Source: an uncultured bacterium (lineage in GTDB: Bacteria > Cyanobacteriota > Vampirovibrionia > Gastranaerophilales > Gastranaerophilaceae). Taken from it: a stretch of DNA of 64,000 nucleotides. The notes beneath the pieces were generated by a model. That model saw only the letters and a program-made list of their open reading frames with translations. It was not told where the DNA came from and ran no database searches. The position numbers and the translations under genes were made by a program. Numbering within the stretch: position 1 is the first letter of the stretch; each line of letters begins with the position of its first letter. The stretch is taken from assembly GCA_902775025.1 (NCBI GenBank), contig CACYKP010000020.1, forward strand, positions 62,001 to 126,000. Reading direction: 5' to 3'. Positions 58,561-64,000 of this stretch are shown piece by piece.

Positions 58561-60798
58561 ATGAACAGGAAAAAACTATCGCTTGCCATTTATTGGCACA
58601 TGCATCAACCGGTTTATGAGTTGGAAGGAACATATTTAATGCCGTGGGTAAGGCTTCACGCGGTGAAGGATTATCTTGATATGGCTCTTGTTCTGGAAAA
58701 ATTTCCTAAACTCAAACTCAATTTTAACATCGTTCCTGCACTAATGGATGCCATTATAGATTACGGAGAAAAAGGATTTAACGATATACATTCTGAATTA
58801 ACAGTTATGGATACGGATAATTTGTCTGATGAAGAAAAATCTTTTGTCTTGAACAATTTTTTCAATACAAAATTTGAAACGATGGTGTATAAAAACGAAA
58901 CGTACCGTAATTTATACCAAAAACGTTTTAGCAGAGAAAATTTTGGAATTGACGATTTTAATGCCCAAGAGTACGCAGATTTGATGGCAGTATTTAACCT
59001 TGTTTGGATTGACCCTGTTCATTTTGAAAGATATCCGAGATTACAGGAGTTGTGGGATAAAAAATATTGTTATACAAGAGATGACAGAATAGAAATCCTT
59101 GATATTCAACGACAAATCATAAGAGAGATTATTCCAACTTTTAAAAAATATATTAATGAAGGCAGAATAGAGCTTACGACAAGTCCTTATTACCACGCAA
59201 TTTTGCCGATTTTGATTGATGCAAAATCTTCTGCCAAAACAGGTTTGACATCCGCAGGACTTCCAGACAGACTTGGAATGGGCGATGATGCAAAAACTCA
59301 GATAAAAGCAGGTTTAGACAGAATAGAAGACATTTTTGGAGTTAGACCGAAAGGAATGTGGCCTCCGGAACTTTGTATCGGCCCTAAAACTTTGGCTGTT
59401 TTTGCTCACGAAGGTATTAAATGGACTATATCCGATGAAGGTATTTTATCAAGCTCTATAAACTTTGATTTTGTAAGGGATTTTAAGGGTAATATGTCCG
59501 ATCCTTATCATCTTTTGAAGGTTTATAATTATCAAACAAAACAATCAGATATTGATATTGTTTTCCGTGATCGTTCTATTCCTAATCTTATAAACTTTGA
59601 GTACGCAGGAATAAATCCTGATATGGCTGCAGGCGATATGTATGAGAAGATTAAAACAATTCAAAATAAACTTCTTGTATCACCTGATGAAACCCATCTC
59701 TTAACAATAGCTGCCGACTGCGAAAACTGTTGGGAAAATTATCAAAATGACGGCAGAGAATTTTTAGATAAGATTTACGGACTTATAGAAAACGATGAAA
59801 CGCTTGAAACAGTTTTAATTAGCGATTATATTGAACAAGACAAACATAAAAAGAGTTTGAAGAAAATATATTCAGGTTCTTGGATTGATAAAACCTTCCA
59901 ATATTGGATAGGCGAACCTGAAAAAAACAAAGCTTGGTCAGCCTTGAAGAATACTAAAGATGATTTTAATGAATTTAAAAAACAAAACAGAAATCATCCT
60001 AATATTATGAAGGCAAAAAGAGAGCTTTTAATAGCTCAAGGGAGCGACTGGTTCTGGTGGTATGGTGAACCGAATAACTCAGGCCAGGACTTCTTATTTG
60101 ACTATATGTTCAGAGAACGGCTAAAACATGTTTATACATTGTTAGGTTTAGAATACCCTGCATACCTTGATAATTCAATAATTACAAAAATTGAAGTTCC
60201 GTTTAAACTTCCTAAACGCCAAATAACACCTTCAATGGATGGTATGAGCAAAAGCTCTGACGACTGGTACAATGCAGGCACAATAAGTATGCTTGACGGA
60301 CCTGTGTTTAGGGAAAATAAGAATGTTGATAAAATAGACTTTGGATGCGATAAAGACAATATATATTTTAGACTTCATGTTAGCAAAGGTGCAAGTGAAA
60401 TAAGCTTTGTAGATAGGATTAACCAATTCTATATTTATACCCGTAACGCAAGCAGAATTGGGAATAGAGCTCATATCAGACTAATAAGCAGAACAGATAA
60501 TCCTTATCCCGTTTTGACGGAAAAATTTGAACACGAGCTTACACTTACACTCATAAAAGATACTTTGTATCCACTAAGAATGACAACTGTTTTGCATCCT
60601 GATATTTGGACACTTGATAACCCTGAAGGTATAAAAATGGTGTATGAAGATGTCATAGATGTTGCCATTCCTTTTGATAAACTTGGTGTACAAGAAGGCG
60701 AAACAGTAGAATTTTTTATGGCAAATACAGATTCTGCCGTTAAAAATACTTACCTTCCGCAAGAAGTTTTGCTAACATTAAACAGAGAACAGATTTAA
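58561..60798 (+). CDS. GH57 amylase/amylopullulanase-like glycoside hydrolase
   Basis: GH57 enzyme acting on alpha-glucans. Motifs: IYWHMHQPVY (HxHxP, about 11-20), LNFNIVPALMD, FGVRPKGMWPPELCIGP with the nucleophile Glu, WTISDEGIL, and TIAADCENCWENY, whose Asp is the likely acid/base (usual D-G-E-N-x-W, here D-C-E-N-C-W). The C-terminal ~200 residues (MLDGPVFRENKNVDKIDFGCDKDNIYFRLHVS) resemble the beta-sandwich domain found in amylopullulanases. No signal peptide, so intracellular glucan is the likely substrate. Start ATG 58561 (MNRKKLSL) is preferred over 58543, which overlaps the -10 box. 745 residues. Confidence 0.88.
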   Translation: MNRKKLSLAIYWHMHQPVYELEGTYLMPWVRLHAVKDYLDMALVLEKFPKLKLNFNIVPALMDAIIDYGEKGFNDIHSELTVMDTDNLSDEEKSFVLNNFFNTKFETMVYKNETYRNLYQKRFSRENFGIDDFNAQEYADLMAVFNLVWIDPVHFERYPRLQELWDKKYCYTRDDRIEILDIQRQIIREIIPTFKKYINEGRIELTTSPYYHAILPILIDAKSSAKTGLTSAGLPDRLGMGDDAKTQIKAGLDRIEDIFGVRPKGMWPPELCIGPKTLAVFAHEGIKWTISDEGILSSSINFDFVRDFKGNMSDPYHLLKVYNYQTKQSDIDIVFRDRSIPNLINFEYAGINPDMAAGDMYEKIKTIQNKLLVSPDETHLLTIAADCENCWENYQNDGREFLDKIYGLIENDETLETVLISDYIEQDKHKKSLKKIYSGSWIDKTFQYWIGEPEKNKAWSALKNTKDDFNEFKKQNRNHPNIMKAKRELLIAQGSDWFWWYGEPNNSGQDFLFDYMFRERLKHVYTLLGLEYPAYLDNSIITKIEVPFKLPKRQITPSMDGMSKSSDDWYNAGTISMLDGPVFRENKNVDKIDFGCDKDNIYFRLHVSKGASEISFVDRINQFYIYTRNASRIGNRAHIRLISRTDNPYPVLTEKFEHELTLTLIKDTLYPLRMTTVLHPDIWTLDNPEGIKMVYEDVIDVAIPFDKLGVQEGETVEFFMANTDSAVKNTYLPQEVLLTLNREQI

Positions 60799-61421
60799 TT
60801 GACAGAGGTTGCAGAGTAACTGAAGATTTTCATATCACAATGGGAATAATGTACCAATCCTTCGTATAAATACACAAAAGAATTCGTGGAAAAGGCACTA
60901 GAATTAATAGATGTCGGAAGATATGTTTAGATTATTATTCAAATTCGAAGCTATCATTAAAAGCTAAACTCTTTGTCCACCTTTATGGTGATGATTCTAC
61001 TGTTTTCTTTCACTATAGGATTCCTCCATTAACTTTCTATCTAAAATGTAATAATTCTAATTTTCTTAATTAACATAAGAATTATCTTACACATATTAAA
61101 ATGTAATATTCTTATTCAATGTAATGGAGTATGAATATAAAAGAGGCAATTTAGGATCTTCTTAAACGGCAAACAAGACTCTCTTTGTCTTTACAATATT
61201 GTTTTTCTATTGTGCTCAAGCACAAGCATTACAACATAACGACCTCAAACGGTCTTATAATGCCTTATTTGACGATTCGACCTCTCGTATATACGATTTT
61301 ATTAAACTATATAGGCACTTTCAGCGTATTAAATTGAGAGATATTTATTTTTATTTTGGCAATACAACAACAAATGTGTAGTTGTCATAAGAATTAAATC
61401 TAAATTGATAAATATTTACTT
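60799..61421. other. 623-base stretch with decayed frames
   Basis: No intact gene. At 60800-60930 two frames can be joined by one shift (DRGCRVTEDFHITMGIMYQSF and YKYTKEFVEKALELIDVGRYV), suggesting a dead gene end. At 61131 an ATG with a good GGAG site opens MNIKEAI but meets TAG at 61152, after which DLLKRQTRLSLSLQYC follows in frame, like a broken regulator start. AATAATTCT/AGAATTAT forms an inverted repeat around 61050-61085. The 60-codon frame at 61199 is not convincing. Confidence 0.35.
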
Positions 61422-61643
61422 CTAATCTATAATTTTTCTTTTCAATGCAATGTATACAGCTTCAGTTCTATTTTTTGCATTTTGTTTAAATATTATTGCA
61501 GATACATGTGCTTTTACAGCATGCTTGCTCATATATAATTCTTCTCCAATTTCTTTGTTAGTTAACCCTTTAGCTATATATTGTATAAGCTCCAATTCTC
61601 TATTTGTTAAACTAATACTTATATTATTACCTCTTATTTGCAA
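61422..61643 (-). CDS. LuxR-type helix-turn-helix protein, DNA-binding domain only
   Basis: Residues 10-70 are a GerE/LuxR HTH: SLTNRELELIQYIAKGLTNKEIGEELYMSKHAVKAHVSAIIFKQNAKNRTEAVYIAL, with the usual Glu-Leu opening and Val-Lys-x-His recognition helix. At 73 residues it has no receiver or ligand domain, like GerE itself. The start is a TTG at 61643; the frame extends upstream to a stop without ATG, so it could be the surviving tail of a NarL-type regulator. It follows the decayed stretch. Targets unknown; the lipid genes upstream of it on the same strand are candidates. Confidence 0.65.
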   Translation of the reverse strand: MQIRGNNISISLTNRELELIQYIAKGLTNKEIGEELYMSKHAVKAHVSAIIFKQNAKNRTEAVYIALKRKIID

Positions 61644-61743
61644 TTGTATTTCAGAAATATCTTTTATTGATAATCTTTGACATTAGTTAACACCTTATTA
61701 AATTATCAATTTCTTGGAAATTAAAAGAAAATATATTTATTAT

Positions 61744-62601
61744 TTATTTGCCAAAAACCTTTAATACTTTATTTAATACATTTATATGTATGTTTCCTTT
61801 AAAGTTTGTTTTTTCCCCATCTATGTGACAAGCAAGCCAAGAATTTTTAATATTAACTTCTTTTGCTCGAATATATTCTGCACGACTACTGTTCTTTCTT
61901 ATTTTTAGTATTATACATAGAAATTCAAAGAAGAATATAATTGGATTAGTAGTCTTTAATGCAAATATATCCATCAATCCATCATCCAATTTTGAATTAT
62001 GTGCAAGCGATACTACATTACGATACATATTTGCTGCGTTGGCAAATATTATGCAGGATGCATCTATATTACGCTGTTCTCCGTCAATGACCATTTTATA
62101 TTCTTTCAGCTTAAGTCTTAATGCAAAAATAATACCTGCTATAAAATATGCAAAGTAACCGAACTTATTTTTCAAACTTTGTGGCGTTTTACATATTATA
62201 TCTGAGTCATATCCCAAACCGCATCTCAATGCACAGTATTCATCATTAATATTTAATACATCAATTTTCTTTTTATTTCCTTTTTCAATAATTTTCAATG
62301 TTTTCTTTAAACTCATAGATAAACCCAATTTTGCAGCCAAAAGATTAGCAGTACCGCACGGAATAATTCCTAATGTTTTATCGGTATTAATGATATAGGG
62401 AACAACTTTATTTACTGTTCCATCTCCACCCATCGCAAATATAACATCATATTCGTCTAAGTTAATATCGTCAAATTCTTCTATAGAAATAAATTTAAAA
62501 CTATTACAGTTACGTAATAAAAACTTATGCATAGCTTTTTTATATAGAACAGCTTGTCTTCTCCCGGCATTACAATTAAAAACAACCAAGACATTTCTCA
62601 T
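61744..62601 (-). CDS. Diacylglycerol/lipid kinase family protein (YegS/DgkB-like)
   Basis: DAGK catalytic domain: VLVVFNCNAGRRQ opening, DVIFAMGGDGTVNKVVPYI (the G-G-D-G-T nucleotide motif, ~57-61), LGIIPCGTANLLAAKLGL (P-x-G-T-x-N), and the C-terminal beta-sandwich with LDDGLMDIFAL (metal-binding D-D-G). Length 285 is typical. Phosphorylates diacylglycerol or a related lipid at the inner membrane face. It starts directly (0 bases) downstream of the PAP2 gene stop, forming an operon of lipid kinase and phosphatase. Confidence 0.87.
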   Translation of the reverse strand: MRNVLVVFNCNAGRRQAVLYKKAMHKFLLRNCNSFKFISIEEFDDINLDEYDVIFAMGGDGTVNKVVPYIINTDKTLGIIPCGTANLLAAKLGLSMSLKKTLKIIEKGNKKKIDVLNINDEYCALRCGLGYDSDIICKTPQSLKNKFGYFAYFIAGIIFALRLKLKEYKMVIDGEQRNIDASCIIFANAANMYRNVVSLAHNSKLDDGLMDIFALKTTNPIIFFFEFLCIILKIRKNSSRAEYIRAKEVNIKNSWLACHIDGEKTNFKGNIHINVLNKVLKVFGK

Positions 62602-63213
62602 TTAAATTTTTCCTCCAATTATCCTTATTGTTTTGATATAAATAATTAATAAAATTAGAGCTAGGAAATAACCTCCTAATACATCAGTAGGATTATGAAC
62701 TCCCAACCAAACTCTGCTAAAACCAACAAAAAACATCCATAAAACGGAAAAACATATTCCACTATATTTAATATATTTATTAGAGCAGTATTTAATTAAA
62801 TAAAATATTACTAATCCCCACAAACTACAAGAAATGAAAGTATGACTTGAAACAAAACTAAAATTGTTCGGATGAACAGCAATTTGCAGTTCAATTGGAG
62901 GTCTTGGTCTTTGAACAACTATTTTAATAATGCTATTTAATATATACGCTACTAACGGAGCAGATGAAAATAACAATAAATCAATTATTAGTAGTCTTTT
63001 ATAAAAGAAAATAAAACCAATAATTAAAGGAATAATAATGCACAAAGCATATATTTGGGTATCAAGTAACATTGGTATCCATAATGGAACATTTTTAAGC
63101 AAATCTTGAATTGCCATTATTATGTTTCTATCCCATTGTGTTACAACGGGACAGAAACAAATTATGGCGGAATAAATCAAGAATAATATAATTAAAAATA
63201 TTATTTTTTTCAT
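62602..63213 (-). CDS. PAP2-family membrane phosphatase
   Basis: Integral membrane phosphatase with about six hydrophobic segments. The three PAP2 motifs are present: KIVVQRPRPP, SFVSSHTFISC (Ser-Ser-His for the usual Ser-Gly-His) and SRVWLGVHNPTDVLGG. Substrates in the family are phosphatidic acid, phosphatidylglycerol phosphate or undecaprenyl pyrophosphate. Start ATG 63213 (MKKIIFL); the frame extends to 63246 without a hydrophobic lead. Its 5' end overlaps the end of the upstream radical SAM gene. Co-transcribed with the lipid kinase; together they could interconvert diacylglycerol and phosphatidate or recycle a lipid carrier. Confidence 0.88.
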   Translation of the reverse strand: MKKIIFLIILFLIYSAIICFCPVVTQWDRNIIMAIQDLLKNVPLWIPMLLDTQIYALCIIIPLIIGFIFFYKRLLIIDLLLFSSAPLVAYILNSIIKIVVQRPRPPIELQIAVHPNNFSFVSSHTFISCSLWGLVIFYLIKYCSNKYIKYSGICFSVLWMFFVGFSRVWLGVHNPTDVLGGYFLALILLIIYIKTIRIIGGKI

Positions 63214-63214
63214 A

Positions 63215-64000
63215 TTAATGACATCCACATCCTGAACATTGACCATTACATGAATTATTATTTACCCCTGCAGGTTTTTCTGTAGAGCAAAAATGATCTC
63301 TATCAACGTAATATTCGCCCTCAAGTGGGAATATCGTCATCCACAAATTATTTCTCCAATCATCATCAAGAATTTCTTTTACCTCGTGAGAATATTTGTC
63401 GATTTCAGAAGTAATTTTTGGATCTGTCAAATACATTGCGGCATCTTTATGTGTTTCATAAGGTTTGAATTCCGCATAATATTTTCTATATTCCCGTCTT
63501 CATAAGGAATACCATCTCTAATTGCTCTCATAAACGGTGAAGCAAGTGCTTCTGTTAATGTGCAATTATTGACATTATGAGTTGCTAAGTGAACAAAAGT
63601 ACAAGGTTCTACATCTCCTTTCGGATTGACGTGAACATATTGTCTACCACCTGCGATACAACCCATCATTTCAGGGCCATCTCCCCAAAAATCAACAGTC
63701 ATCATTGGTAAAGTGTTTCTAGCATTATAAACAGCTTTCAAAATTTGACGTCTTTGTTCTGCATTAGGTGTCATACTAATATCAGGGCTGTCTCCAACAG
63801 GAACATAATGGAAGAACCAAGTCCATAAACAACCCTTTGCTGATAACATTTGCATAAATTCATCCGATGTAACTTCATCACAGTTTTGACTGGTTGCAAC
63901 AACAGATGCACCGAAAAAGATTCCGGCATTACGCAACATATCCATTTTATCCATAACCATATCAAAAGTACCTTCGCCACGAACGGCATCAGTATTTTCT
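63215..64000 (-). pseudogene. Radical SAM/SPASM protein, 3' part, with internal deletion; continues past the window
   Basis: The frame is open at 64000 (ENTDAVRGEGTFDMVMDKMDMLRNAG), so the N-terminal [4Fe-4S] Cys motif lies outside. MTVDFWGDGPEMMGCIAGGRQYVHVNPKGDVEPCTFVH is the SPASM-type Cys region. After IRDGIPYEDGNI the frame drifts into a stop at 63427, while another frame resumes as RKYYAEFKPYETHKDAAMYLTDPK and ends SCNGQCSGCGCH at 63215. Family members have an L-R-P-C-x-I-x-D-N-P-like stretch between these parts, so a few tens of bases, including one cluster Cys, seem deleted (about 63485-63495). The Cys-rich tail CNGQCSGCGCH is unusual. Confidence 0.7.

Noticed and set aside
61131..61380. 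Regulator-like start MNIKEAI with good ribosome site
   Set aside because: In-frame TAG at codon 8 and no coherent domain after it; recorded only as possible decay.
61199..61381. 60-codon open frame (MFFYCAQAQALQHN...)
   Set aside because: No ribosome site, no recognisable family, and it lies in a stretch with other broken frames.

Overview
The window is AT-rich DNA from a fermentative, Gram-negative bacterium. Signs of the envelope type are a TolC-type outer-membrane protein, a GT9 (heptosyltransferase-type) enzyme, diaminopimelate epimerase and an LD-carboxypeptidase. Signs of metabolism are a ThDP-dependent 2-oxoacid decarboxylase, a GH57/GT35 alpha-glucan set and a lone OadG-like subunit. 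Together with short EF-hand proteins and many genes of unknown function, this fits gut Melainabacteria/Vampirovibrionia (Gastranaerophilales-like). That placement is inference; no rRNA gene is present to prove it.

Layout. 1-4.7 kb: the end of a papain-like peptidase gene, dapF, hisS, an orphan gene and ldcA. 4.7-9.3 kb: an accessory zone with three tiny genes carrying their own terminators, tRNA-Ser, several families of palindromic repeats, a REP-associated (RAYT) transposase with its own hairpins, and a decayed gene. 9.3-16.7 kb: an FRG-domain protein, a cytidylyltransferase-dehydrogenase fusion, ruvA, two tandem 5'-nucleotidase-like phosphoesterases and two small orphan genes. 16.7-24 kb: GH57 branching enzyme, radical SAM protein, GT35 phosphorylase-like protein, 2-oxoacid decarboxylase, gmk. 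24-33 kb: uvrA, an EF-hand protein, an AAA ATPase, a STAS protein, alaS, a MarR regulator. 33-41 kb: a TolC fusion, acyl-ACP thioesterase, NhaC antiporter, acyl-activating enzyme and an OadG pair. 41-51.4 kb: thioredoxin, DAHP synthase, GNAT and TPR proteins, CstA, uvrC and two glycosyltransferases. 51.4-57.8 kb: ssb, a DUF1537 kinase with a PdxA-type dehydrogenase, frameshifted pepA, a scrambled tRNA locus with tRNA-Val, and a frameshifted orphan gene. 57.8-64 kb: an XRE regulator, a second GH57 enzyme, a LuxR-type regulator, a lipid kinase, a PAP2 phosphatase and a damaged radical SAM/SPASM gene running off the edge.

How it works together. Glycogen-type storage and use (two GH57 enzymes and a GT35-like protein) would feed pyruvate to the 2-oxoacid decarboxylase. 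Acyl-ACP thioesterase plus acyl-activating enzyme recycle fatty acids; the diacylglycerol-kinase-like enzyme and PAP2 phosphatase form a phospholipid pair. Repair genes ruvA, uvrA, uvrC and ssb are scattered.

The most striking pattern is a short N-terminal signature shared by about ten otherwise unrelated proteins: Met, a polar residue, Ile/Val, a variable Asn/Ser-rich stretch, then Phe-Gly or Phe-Lys within the first ~30 residues. It occurs on phosphoesterases, an AAA ATPase, a GNAT-like protein and several orphans, and looks like an undescribed targeting or processing tag. Other items worth a second look: a GT35 protein with Ser at the pyridoxal-phosphate lysine position, a repeat hairpin inside the transposase gene that probably mobilises it, a repeat peptide inserted in frame in a glycosyltransferase, twin small genes with a shared 5' region, and four genes broken by small indels.
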